Under the pieces are notes generated by a model, which was not told where the DNA came from, did not search any database, and saw nothing but the letters and a program-made list of their open reading frames with translations. The position numbers and the translations under genes were made by a program. Source: Dipetalonema caudispina (Eukaryota > Nematoda > Chromadorea > Rhabditida > Onchocercidae). From it: 64,000 nucleotides of DNA. Positions 24,861 to 36,871 of the stretch are shown here, one piece after another (the first letter of the stretch is position 1; each line of letters opens with the position of its first letter). The stretch is from the NCBI GenBank assembly GCA_013365325.1, contig JABVXV010000131.1:1-64000 (forward strand), written 5' to 3'.

Positions 24861-27800
24861 ATGAGCGACAATCATCCACAACTTCACAACGATGGTTTTT
24901 TCCCTTTTCAGAGTTCCGCATCATCGATCAATCTGAATTGTTGCGGTAAGTTACAAACAAAATTAATTGAATAGTTAGGTACGAAAACTTAAGTTAGTTA
25001 TGGATACGAAAGTAATTAGAAAGAACTATATCATATAAACCTGCTGTAATCTAAAGATAAAAGAGCTTAAATTACTAATTAATTTTGTCGTAGTATTAAT
25101 GAAATGCAACGTACCATTTCAGGTACTACTGGTGAAGTGCAGCATATAAATTACCTTGCCGAACATATAGGGAACTTATATATAACTGGTGAATGTAATG
25201 ATATCACCTTGAAGGTATCTTTGTTTTATAAAGTTAAATACTTGCACTTAAAACGGCTTTCACTACGTCAGCCACATATGTTAGTGTTAGATATTCTATG
25301 ACAAAGTTTTCAACTGTAAGAATAATCTGTGATATGTCCTATAGCAAGAGAAAGTTATTTTACTAAGCTTAACAATGAATATATGAAGCAAGCATGTGGA
25401 AAAGATAGAACTGATACATTGAAGTGCTGTTGACAGTTTTGTGATGTAATGAACTTTATGTTGGTTGCTGTCATAAACCATTTAGAATTTGTTTAACTTG
25501 AAGTTGGAATATACCTGAAAGTTATTTTGGAAATGAAAAAGCTGTAATTTTTAAAATAAGTTCTTTCAGGTTGAGGGCCGCTTAGTTCCAGCCCATAGAG
25601 TTATCTTAGCTGCTCGAAGCCAGTATTTTAGGTATAAGTTAACATATTAATATTTACCCAGCTGAAATTTCTTATTTACGCTTCACCTATTCTTAGATTG
25701 TTAAAAAGGAATCAATGTAAAGATGAAGATTTAAAGTGTTGAGGTTTTAGAGCCCTTCTTTATAATGGAATGCGCGAAACGCGAGATTCGGAAATCGAAT
25801 TGGTCGATACTTCTTTGAATGGTTTCAAAATGCTTATGAAGTGCGTTTTTTGAAATTTTTTTTATTCTTCTTTACAAATCCCGTTCTATATTTGTGAGAG
25901 TTTTTCAAAGTATTTGCCTAGTTGAGGTCTCAATCCTTGTTTCAAAACTTTCTCTGACTTGCCTCATTTCTTTTATATTTATCACATATTTTGACTTTGA
26001 CGATTGCATTTCAGGTATATCTACACTGGTAGGTTATCATTAAGTTCAATGAAGGAAGAGCTAGTTCTCGAGGTTCTTGGTTTGGCACATAAATACGGTT
26101 TCACTGACTTAGAAATCAGTATTTCAGAGTATATGAAGGTGATTTTTTGAATTCTGTTTACTTGAGTCACCTAATTTTGAAGCAGCCTTCAATTCCATTC
26201 CTTTCCTAAGAAGGTACAAGTCGTAATGCCATTTTTTCTCTATCACTTGCTTTTTAAAATCAGTGCAATCTTACGATACATTGTGATCGAACATTTGTAC
26301 GTTGATGAGGAAAATTCAGATATTCCAAATTCGGGAAATGCACATTTGAAATCGGAATTGCAGATTGGTTGCGGATTTCAGTTAAAATTAATCTTTATGC
26401 TGAATTCCACTTCATATCATTTTTCCAGGCAATGTTAAATGTTAGAAACGTTTGTACGATATACAGTGTAGCACATCTGTACTCGTTACGCTCTCTTTGT
26501 GATGTGTGTCTAAATTTTGCTGACAAACATGCTCCTGAAGTTATTGCAACTCAAGTGAGGACTATTCGCTCTAAAGAATGCTGTCATATACTTGGCTTGT
26601 ATATATATAGATCTTTATATATGCTTCATTATTTTGATTTTTTAAATATTTCCGTTGGTTTTTCATGACATTCTTTCTTCCCCTTTTTTTTTCCGAATGA
26701 TGAATGGCAGTTGCAAATTTTAGGGTTTTTTGCAACTTCCTGCAAGTGCAGTTGAACAAATGGTGCAGCGCGATTCTTTATGTGCTCCCGAAATCGATAT
26801 ATTTCGTGCTGTACGTGAATGGATCCGGCAGCATCCTGACCAGGTTTGTCTCTACTACTGTCAGCAAAATTAAAATTAATGAATTAATTGTAACATGTTT
26901 TAAGCAGGAAGATGCGCAAATGATTGTTGCACGACTGCGACTTTCACTGATAAAACTGGACGATTTACTTAATGTTATACGACCTTCTGGTTTAGTTGCC
27001 AGTGATGCGATTTTGGATGCCATCAAGGAACGTAGTGAAAAGAAAAGTGGTGAACTTACTTATAGAGGATTTTTGCGTAAGTACCAGAGTTTTTTGTGTG
27101 TATTCTTTTCTTATACAAATACCAATGTCTGTGATTAGAAAATTGCTTGTGTCTATATATGTCCAAAACGTGATAATTTATCGTGATATCGTCAAGTTAT
27201 CTTAATTTAAAGTCTTTTTTCATTCACAAATTAGAGTCGTTTACTTTCAATTTATAGTACCAAATGTAAATGTGATGAGTTCCGTTTTCAATGCCACTGT
27301 ATTGACTGGTGAAGGTTCCACCACTCTTCTATCTGGTGAAACGAATCGTTATGATATGGAGCGTGGTTTCACGATTCACGCTATTGGTGATAAAAATCCT
27401 GGTATCATTATTCAGGTGAGCATAGAACTTCGCATTCCCTTTTTCTCTTATTTTACTTTTGACAAGCGTGTGAGAGTAAGTTTTGTTCATTGTTGTCGCG
27501 ATCGATTAGCAGAAAATCAAAGAAAATTAACATATTTTTTGATTAGCGTAATATCATAGAAACTGTAATCCGTACTACTCGAGTTTTTTTCTCGTTCTGA
27601 AGGAAAGCAATGTATTTACAGCTTGGACGTCCATTCATCATCAATCATATTCGACTGCTTTTGTGGGATCGCGATCAGAGATCATATAATTATTATGTCG
27701 AAGTAAACTTCGCATGAAACTAATTCAACTTTTCTTTAACTTAATATTTTGTTTTTTCATTACCATATTAACTTAGAAGGAACAAAGTTAACCAGAAAGT

Positions 27801-30285
27801 TTTGAGCTAGGAATTAGAGCTAGATTTGGTGTGGATAAGCACTTACTGTTTTCAGATAAGTATGGATCAGGAGGTTTGGATACGTGTCATAGATCATTCA
27901 CAGTATCTTTGTCGGTCAAGACAGATGCTTTATTTCACTCCGAGAGTTGTTAAGTACATTATTTCTAATTATATATATAAACTTTTGCTCAGTTTTAGCC
28001 ACTTTATAAAGCAATATATTTATGAAGTGGTAAAAGAACAAATCATAGTAAACTGGAAGGTGTAACATTATGTTTGCATTATTAGCGTGCATGACTGACA
28101 AAGTATTATTGCTACAATCCATGCTTAAACTTTGGGTAGAAGCCGATTTTCTCCGTCACGTTAACGTTCTCAGACAACTCACATCTTTTATTTAAACTGT
28201 GCTTAATTATGCTTTTTTATACATGTTTTTATTCATTTTTTTCTACTTTTACTACATATTTTATAATAAAATATCAAGATTGATAAGATGATTTATGAAA
28301 TTCTCTGTTTTTGCAGCTTTATACGCATCGTTGGAACGTACAATACAGTAAATAATTCGTTCCATTTGGTAAGCATTGAAGCAATGTATACATCGGAATC
28401 TTTCGATGTTGATCCAGTTACTACCTTACTTGGTGATTCCTTTTTTTTCAGATAGTAACTAATAATGAAGTAAGAATTTCGTGAATTCATTTGTCTTTTT
28501 TTAACTAAGATTTAATGAATTTTGACTCTAAATTGAGATAAAAGTAGCTTCAGTCACAATTAGAACGAATATGAGTGGGTATTTTATCTCTGTCTGTTTT
28601 CTGTATTCAACATAGACAGAGGAAAAACAGTAGCAAGTTGTTCAAGGTAAGTCGAAAAGTGGAAAATTTTAAATTTTCACGGTTTTCATAAAGTTGTAAT
28701 GTCTATTAGTTTTAGTGATCCTACTCGTTGCAGTTAAAATGCTTGAAAACAAGAATATTTCTCATGTTTTCTATCTATATTCATTTAATATCTCAACCAA
28801 TTTTTCTTGAACGTAGTTTATTTAAAATTAGTTTTGCAGTTCCGAATACTAATGTGGCAACGATAGCAAACAACGCCATTGTTATTGAAGGAGTTTCACG
28901 TAGTAGAAATGCTTTGATAAATGGGGAAACGAGTAATTACGATTGGGACAATGGTTATACTTGCCATCAGTTGGGGTCTGGTGCAATCGTTGTGCAGTTA
29001 CCACAGCCATATCTTATCGACTCGATGCGGTGCGTTTTATTCTTTATATTATGATTATTTTTTGGCTGAATATCCATTAGTATGCAAACAATGCTTGCTT
29101 ATTTAATACTTCATGCTCTCTAAGAATCGTCTGATCTTGTAAACCTTGACTGCACATTTATCTTTTAAAAAAAAGTAACCCGTTATCAAACCATTTTATT
29201 ATATCTATCATCTATTCAAGCTTTAGATCACACTCCTTTAATTTTGCTTGAAGCCTGCATGTAAGCCCTCGCTACTTAAATATTTGATGTTCATTAACTT
29301 CACAATGCTTTACCTCTTGAATTATATATTATGTTTTAGCTTACTGTTGTGGGACTGTGATGATCGTCATTACTCTTATTATGTTGAAGTATCATGTGAC
29401 AACACAACTTGGACACGCGTAGCTGATAAAACTCAGGAACACTGCAGGTAACTTTCAACTATTGACAGTTTGCACGTTACAAAGATTTTGAAAACTTATT
29501 TCTTTGTTAAAATCATATTTCTACTGAAAAATGATTGATTCTTTCAACAAATTTTTTGGTATTTTAGCCGATTTAATCCGACCTTCATATTATAATGCAT
29601 ATATTTTTAATATTTTTGAGTTTCATATGTCACTCATTCTTAGTTTAAAAATCCTCTTTTGTTCATAGAGCATGGCAAATCTTGAGATTTGATCGACTTC
29701 CAGTTGTGTTTATTCGTCTTGTTGGAACGCACAATTCAGGTAACATGCACTTAGATATGAAGACTTGAAAACGATTATTTTCCACCGTGAAACATGGTGT
29801 TGTCATTTAGGTTATAGCTGCATTAGTACTTAGGTTCAGTCACATCATTTATCAGTTAATCTATGATAAATGAGTAATTTTCCGTGTATGTTGATTATGA
29901 TGAAGGGAGCGTATTATGGACTGCTGAAGCCAAAAAGCAAACATTTCATTTTTCTGGTGAATGTCCTACGTTAGGAAGATACAGATAAAGAAAGGAATGG
30001 AAAAAAGAATGCATTTTATCCTCAATTTTTGTTCTAGAAGTTAGTGATTGAAAGATCTGTGTCTTTTATATCTTCAATTATAACCAATTTATTCTACTTT
30101 TTTTTCTAGTGAATGAAGTGTTTCACTGCGTACACTTTGAATGTCCTGCTCAACGATCTGCTGTCACACCGTCGGGAACATTTGGTGCAATGGCTACTAC
30201 ATCAGCACATGAAAGAAATGAGGAAGTGGATTCGGTACAAAATGCATTATCCGCATGTATTTCCGTGGCTTCATCAACCGATTAG
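24861..30285 (+). CDS. BTBD9: BTBD9 orthologue (BTB-BACK-F5/8-type C domains)
   Basis: Sixteen exons: 24861-24945, 25123-25214, 25570-25631, 25751-25840, 26015-26138, 26429-26554, 26724-26843, 26908-27076, 27258-27415, 27622-27702, 27856-27953, 28317-28432, 28840-29029, 29340-29447, 29669-29739, 30110-30285; 621 residues (human BTBD9 about 612). BTB domain: residues ~50-155 (NDITLKVEGRLVPAHRVILA, ALLYNGMRE). BACK: ~155-275 (CAPEIDIFRAVREWIR). Two beta-sandwich repeats follow at ~290-430 and ~441-580, each with SGETNRYD or NGETSNYD, then RLLLWD and YYVEVS, then RIVGT or RLVGT. BTBD9 is a CUL3 substrate adaptor linked in animals to dopamine and iron physiology and sleep; the C. elegans counterpart is HPO-9. 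The last ~40 residues are a low-complexity tail. An AATAAA overlaps the region just after the stop. Confidence 0.95.
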
Positions 30286-31733
30286 TAATAAATTTGGTTT
30301 GAAGAAATAGTGGATAGTAGAAAATTTCGAAAAATGGTTTTAAAAATTTAAGATTCACCTGAAAAAGATCAATTCAAAAATATTGAAGAAATGAACTATC
30401 TTTCCACTTCTCTATTATCCCTAGATCTTTTGTGCATGCTGTTTATTAACGCTTGTTATCCTATAGGCGCAATTGTTCTTTATTTCTTTTCATTCTTTCT
30501 CTTGTCAGCCATATTATTATCGCCTTTACAATATTAATGTGCTTTAGGATCATTATTTTATTTCTTCTTTCGCCAACAATAAATAGAAGATATTTGCATT
30601 TCATGGAAATTTCTTGCTTGTTGAGATGGTTTCTGAAGTTATTCAACATCTGTTTTATATGCTTTTTTATTACGAGAACTTCATTTAAATTTTTTCGAAT
30701 ATTCAATGATTGCATTTCTCCTAGCATTTTATCAATGAATCGGAAAGTTGCAGGACAAATTTTAGCGGAATTTAAAAAAATAAGTTTTTTCATATGGAGA
30801 GTTTTTTTTTCTGACCATATGAAAATCCAGTTAGAAAGAAATTTTCATATGAAATTTGTTCAAAAAAACTTTTACAATGGAAAAGTTGACATTTTTTATT
30901 CATATTATAATATTGTAGCATATGCTTTAGCTTTATCTTACTTTACCCGTTATCCGCTACTTCTTGGCTTCTGCTGTGCTCTTTAATTTCATCAGCAAGA
31001 AAAGGAGGAAATTGGGATACATCAGTAAAAGTGTCCACTTATCCTGATAATATTCTCTGATGACAATTTATTAATAATTTCACTCTAAAACACTTGATTC
31101 ATCATAATATGCTACACTTTTATTTGTTTAATTTTTCGTTTCTTATTTTTCTTTCATTTGCTTAGTATTTGTAGAAAGTGAAAATAAAGCTATTTCCTAC
31201 AGGTTTTTCTGAAAGGATTCTAGCAAAAATTCACTGCTTACTGTATTCAGCTTCGGTTATGAATTATACCATATGGTATTGTAAAATATTATTAGGCTTA
31301 CATGTGGTGTGTAAATAGTGCGGAAAATATTTCAACAAATGAAAAAAAAAAGAAAACAGTTTAGAATTTCATGATTCTAGCCTTCCTTCATGAAAAATAT
31401 GGAAAAACCATGTACATTAATAAAATATTTGCTTTAACTTAATATTCAAATGAGCATAATATATGATTTGATGTTATACTGTAAATGTTTTTCCACATAT
31501 TTCATTTTATAAGCTTTTTTTGACGAAGCCAAATCCTGCATATTATACATACATATATATGAATAAATTGTACATTAACTGGAATATCATGTATGCAACA
31601 GAGGTTTACTATTCTTGGAACAGTTTTCGATTATTCAGTTTTGAAAATAGTTAAATAAATCTTTCTTATTCTCCAACATCATTGGTAATTGAATCAACAT
31701 TAGGTAAGGAAAAAATAAAATTTGCAAAAAGAT
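30286..31733. other. Intergenic between convergent genes
   Basis: The 3' ends of BTBD9 (plus) and IFT52 (minus) face each other here. A 177-codon open frame at 30453-30986 on the plus strand, with a 110-codon frame opposite, is rich in Phe, Ile and Leu, as AT-rich noncoding DNA gives; no domain was recognised and it is not accepted as a gene. Confidence 0.5.
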
Positions 31734-34700
31734 TTAATTCATATCATCATATTCATCAATATCTGAAAAGTATTGTTCATCATCTCCTTCAATAGGTTCA
31801 TTCAAATCGTCGGAGATCCTTTTCAGATTTTCGATATCAATGTCATCCTTTTCCTGAAATGAAGTCGCAAATTTGATGATTGAGAAGTTCGAAAGACAAA
31901 GTTATTTCACGAGCTTACATATGAAAAATGTTATGGGCAAAGGGATATTGCTTAAATCGAAATAACCTGATTAAATTTTTTAAATTCGGCCAATTGATAG
32001 AGTACAAATTCGAGTATTTTTTTTGATCCTCGATCATTTTCCGGTAAACATTTTGTAATGTCATAAATTTCGCCAGCCTCTTTCAAGAAGTATTCCAAAT
32101 CATTTTCTTCACCTTAATTTTTATTAAATTAAAATTTGTCTTATGTCATTTACATTTTTAAAAATTAAAAATTAAACATCTAACGTATTATAGTTATTTT
32201 GATAAATAATGAAAATCGATAAATTTAACTTTCCATTATATTCCTCATTTCTTCCGCATATAGTTCTATAACGAAGTAATTTATTTGTTTGTCATAATTT
32301 TATCATGAAGCTTTATGACAACATATATCATCAAAAAAAAAAAAAATTCCACAGTTATTTGATATGATACATCAAAATTGTTGTTGGTTGATTTATTGAA
32401 CAATATAATTAATTAGTTATTCAATTATCCATAAATATCGATGATCGAAATCATCGATTTTATCCCTCAATAATGTACCCATGTTTTGTTAGGCGTAAAT
32501 TATCAGGTATTAAAATGTGCAATAAACCTAAGAAGAATATACTATATTGAGGAAATTTAAGTAATAATTTCATCAAAGCAATTATTGCTTAACTAATTAG
32601 TTGTAAAGTTTTTGGACGATATAAACATTACTATTCATTCTTTAAGAAGTTAATATTCTTCTATGTCCTAAATACAATTTAATTTTACTATGATTATATG
32701 AGATGAACTGGTATGAATGATCGATAGGATCTATTGTTCACTTTTTGATATCATTATTGATGATGATATCATGATTAGATATTGTTAAAATTAAAATTTT
32801 TTACATTTATTGGTAAGTTGAGCGAGTCGAACATCTGCTGATGAGAACATTTCATCTAAATCAAATAATTCCAATCGAGGTGGCGGAAGTTCTCGAAAAT
32901 TTGGTGGAAATACCTGTAATTTAACAATAAATTATCGGAGTATAGTTTGTACAATCATTATAATGAATAATCAGCTAATTAATAATCATTAATAATTAGA
33001 TAAGTATACAGCAGGTGTAAGTGGAGGTTGTGGTACTTCAAATTGTGGAACAATAAGTGATAATGGTTCATGCTTTAAACCAAGCTGTTCAAATGCCCTG
33101 AAATAGATGTGATATTTTATATAATATATTATTTGTACTTAATTAATATCAATGATAATTATAAGTGATTATTAGTCTGTTGAAAAATTGTTAATCTCGG
33201 AATTCTCCAAGATATGTCAACGAATTTCTTAAAGATTTCCAGATTGTTTAGGTAAATTGTTAAATGGTTTTTCCTACAAACGAAAGCTAATGAAGTGATC
33301 TTTAAAATGCTCCATTTAATTTATCAAATGATTAGGTTGGTTTTTCTTGTTTACGGTATATTATTGTTTAATGTTACCTGATTGTTTTAGGCCAAACGGA
33401 AAGATCCATAGCATAGAGGCTCATATCAAAATATTTGAGAAAATCATTGCTTTGGTTCATTTCATATTCACCCTCCTGTAGACATACTTTAATCTTTTCC
33501 GATAAATAAATATGATCCGGTATGGTATGCATATCCATTAAATCCGGTTCCTTACTATCGACAACATTCAAAGCAAAACCTTCCGTTACATATTTCATGA
33601 TAACATCCTTAAAAGTTAACTTGTTTAATTTAATTGTAAAATCATGTTAATACATAGAAATGTGAATAATAAAAAGTTTTTTTTTTTTTTGAAAATAATT
33701 CCAGAAATATAGCATTTTTAGGTTTGTCAATTTAATTTACAAATTTAAGTAATATTCTGATTCTAAATATTTTTAAATAATTCATGAAAAAGACGTATTT
33801 CTATTAATTTCTCTTTTCATAATCGTTCTACTCACCCATATTTTACTGTTTTCCTCTTTCTCAAAATATTGATCAGTGAAAATATGAACTGAACCAATAA
33901 CTATTAATTTACCACCTTTTTCCTGAAATAATAACCAACTTTTTTTTTCCCCATATGTTAATAAGATTTCTTTTTTTTTTTTTCTGCACAAATTTTACGT
34001 CGAAATTAAAATGCTAATGTTAAACTTCTAATTCATTCCTTACCGTTTGATGAAATGCACAAATGGGTCGATTATTTGGATAGCAAACACTACCCGTTGA
34101 TAGTACTGCCGTAGATTTTCGACCAACATTTAATGTTGCTCCATATGGATAAACAAATTGTAAGCCACTAAAAAGAGTAGCAAATTAAAATTACTGAACA
34201 AATGTAAAAGTAGAATTAATTAAAAATGGAAAAAATTAATTAAACTGTAAAATGATTAACAAACTAAAGATAATTGATGATACGATAATGCAATTACTTG
34301 CTTTACGTCAAATATTAATCTATTTTGAAGTATAAACTAAAACAATTAAAAAAAACTAATTATTTTAATATTTCCTTAAAATTTTCTTATTTAATTATCA
34401 TTATTATTATTGTTAAAAAGATTGATGCTTATACTTTTTATATATAAGCATTAATTAGAATTTGTATTTCTGAAATTTTTTTACAGTGCATTAATTTCTT
34501 CATCATTTGAATGCGTCAATTTGCCAGCTGTTGTTATAAGAGAACGATTTAGGACACCATTAGCAACTAATGCTTCTTTTGGATCCAAATATTTGTAAAA
34601 TGTTGTCCGAATTACAGAATCTAAAATGAAATTTCCAAATATTTCCATTTATTCAAGAGATACTTTTTCTTTTTTTCAGGGTATCATACAAATGGTTATA

Positions 34701-36014
34701 ATTTGAATTCTTTATAATATAATTGAAAAAAAAAAGAAATTCACCGGAAATATTTCCATAAAAATTATTAGTACTTTAGTTGATATCAATTAAAATAAAA
34801 ATTTAAGATTGTAATTTTAAATGAACTAGTCATTGGATCATTAAATTTTTGTTAAAAATTAGATTGAAATTGAATTGGCAATAATAGTTAAATGATAATA
34901 GCTTTGAAGATATCATCTTCTTTTCTAATAATTTAAAAATTTTGTTACTTATATTAAATGTTACCATTATTACAAGTAATATCATATTGTTCAAGTAAAT
35001 AATTGATATTTGTATCAGCAGCTTGTTCACCTCCTTCACTCATTAATACTAATACATTATTACCATTATCGATGAAATGCTTCAAATGATCAATCTATAA
35101 GTGAAATTATTGTTAAATTAATTAATTTATACAATATTCGTTCATAAATATAACAACAAATATTATATAATTATCATTACTCACATTCTGTCACATGTTA
35201 ATCCATAAAGTAAATTGTTAGTTAAGTTTTAAATTTTAAAAAATAATCATTTTTAAAGAATAAAGAATATTTTTGATTTCATGAAATATGATCATTTTAT
35301 ACAATAGTGTTGATACGCGGTAAATTTCATATCTTTCTACATATGTCATTAAAATGTACGTCATTTAAATATAAAAAAGTTTTTTTTTTTTTTAATATCA
35401 AAATACAAAGCCTTGCCTCATTTTGTGAAAATTTTGCTTTTGGATGTGGTATCACAAATAAGCAACATTCAGTGAAGGTATTTGCATTAATTTCATCAGT
35501 ATTGCTGAAAATTTTTTCAGCAAATTTAATTTCAAATTGACAAAAATTATTCATAAATAGCTACTAATTACTCATATCAATCTTTTATATCGAACATTTT
35601 CGATACTTTATATTGCATAAAATCTTTTACATTAAGATTTTATTATTATACTTAATTAAAAGCAATACAAACATTTCTAAACGCCATTCATTCCGCAATC
35701 TTTTGTGAATTTGTCGAAAACCGGAATGAAAATGATACGACTCATTTTTGGATTGATCAAATGTTATCCGTGTATTGGTAATGGAATGCTGTTTCTGAAA
35801 TATTATTCTAAAATAATATACTTATTTAAGAAATCGTAATTTGTATTTCAAACAGATAATTATCGTATAAAAAAGCTAATTATAATATTAATTACTTGTT
35901 GACAAATTTAAATTTTAAATTTTAAAAAATTTCACATACCTCACTAATTACAGATGTTCGTTTATTTGTCAAAATATTGAATTGAACATTTGAATCGAAC
36001 GTTGATGTTAGCAT
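31734..36014 (-). CDS. osm-6: Intraflagellar transport protein IFT52 (OSM-6)
   Basis: Twelve exons: 35940-36014, 35673-35794, 35417-35504, 34965-35094, 34485-34620, 34044-34167, 33836-33922, 33378-33607, 33010-33097, 32805-32913, 31967-32112, 31734-31853; 484 residues (human 437, C. elegans OSM-6 similar). IFT52 is a core IFT-B subunit that binds IFT88, IFT70 and IFT46 and is required for building sensory cilia. Landmarks: a GIFT-type N-terminal domain with TRITFDQSKNESYHFHSGFR, VLVLMSEGGEQAADTNINYL and FVYPYGATLNVGRKSTAVLS. It continues with KGGKLIVIGSVHIFTDQY, then a mid region with MHTIPDHIYLSEKIK, the proline-rich VPQPPLTPAVFPPNFRELPP, and an acidic C-terminus (DIDEYDDMN). Exon 3 ends at a GC donor (see findings); every other intron is GT-AG. 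Confidence 0.96.
35401..35418 (-). other. Non-canonical GC-AG intron donor in IFT52
   Basis: On the minus strand exon 3 ends AATGAG followed by GCAAGG at 35416-35411. Only this junction joins exon 3 to exon 4 (35094) in frame. The AG|GCAAG context is the usual form of GC donors. Confidence 0.8.
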
Positions 36015-36315
36015 TTTGCTACCAATTCAATTAACATTCTTAAATTTTACTCAATTATCGATATTTTTACAAATAAGCATTGCTTTACAAGATTATATAG
36101 ATGATCCGGATGTAATACATACAGTCCTTAATTATCCGGAAATACCGATTATTGGACATTCGGCAAATATGTACCATATATGGTATAAATAAAGGACTAA
36201 TTTGATCATATGAACAGTTATCAAAAATTTCAAAAAATAACTAATACGACAATATCATCAAATGATCATCCTGATGAAAATAATTCAAAATTGAGATGAA
36301 ATATTGAGATGTATA

Positions 36316-36320
<5 letters not shown>

Positions 36321-36355
<35 letters not shown>

Positions 36356-36361
36356 TGTCTG
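36321..36361. repeat. (GT)n microsatellite
   Basis: About 18 GT units with minor interruptions, immediately 3' on the plus strand of ATGTATATGTGTGC. Confidence 0.92.
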
Positions 36362-36384
36362 TGCTATAAATAAGGCCTTGAATG

Positions 36385-36399
36385 GTTGCCATGGGTTAC
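36385..36399 (-). promoter_or_regulatory. X-box-like (RFX/DAF-19) element upstream of IFT52
   Basis: The minus strand reads GTAACCCATGGCAAC, about 370 bases upstream of the IFT52 start codon. The right part (CCATGGCAAC) matches the RFX X-box consensus GTTNCCATRGNAAC perfectly; the left half-site GTAACC is one mismatch off and spaced by one extra base. In C. elegans, osm-6 and other IFT genes are driven by DAF-19 through such elements, usually within about 250 bases of the start. Spacing and the extra base make this a candidate only. Confidence 0.4.
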
Positions 36400-36871
36400 A
36401 AAAGTAAGCAAATATTGGCTGTTGATGTTCATTTAACCCTTCGTTTAATTAGTAAAATAATTTGGGTTTTTTTTTTTTTTTTTTTTAAGAAAATGTTAAT
36501 AATAATAAAATTACAATATCCTGATGAAGTAATATTTGTGTATGTTTTGAGGTTAACTTATGGTTGAAAAATTATTTGACATTTTGCATGGTCAATATCA
36601 TATGTGATATGATATTATTGAATAAAAAAAAAAAAAATATGCAAATTATTTATTTCATTTATTTGATTTTATGACATTTTCACTTTTCTCAAATTATGCA
36701 ACAAAAATTTTCTCATATATATATATTTTTTTGACATTTATCTTTGAAACATTTTGATAAAATTTTTATTTCATCTTTAAAATTTAGTTAAATTCAATGT
36801 TTTTTTTTTTTTTTAATCAGTTAAAATAAGAAGTTATTTTCATTTTGAAGGGCGCACATATATGAATTGAT

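Larger units (their letters stand above)
36015..36871. other. Intergenic; IFT52 promoter side and lipase 3' side
   Basis: It contains a (GT)n microsatellite (36321-36361), an X-box-like element (36385-36399), the palindrome ACCATATATGGT near 36172-36183 and several T runs. No gene was seen; the open frame at 36382-36567 is low-complexity. Confidence 0.55.

Noticed and set aside
26704..27138. 144-codon continuous frame as a separate gene
   Set aside because: It is partly a wrong-frame reading of BTBD9 exon 7 and, further on, the right frame of exon 8; both exons are explained by the BTBD9 model.
30453..30986. 177-codon plus-strand open frame
   Set aside because: Rich in Phe, Ile, Leu and Lys as expected from AT-rich sequence, overlapped by a long frame on the other strand, no domain, and located in the 3' flank between two convergent genes.
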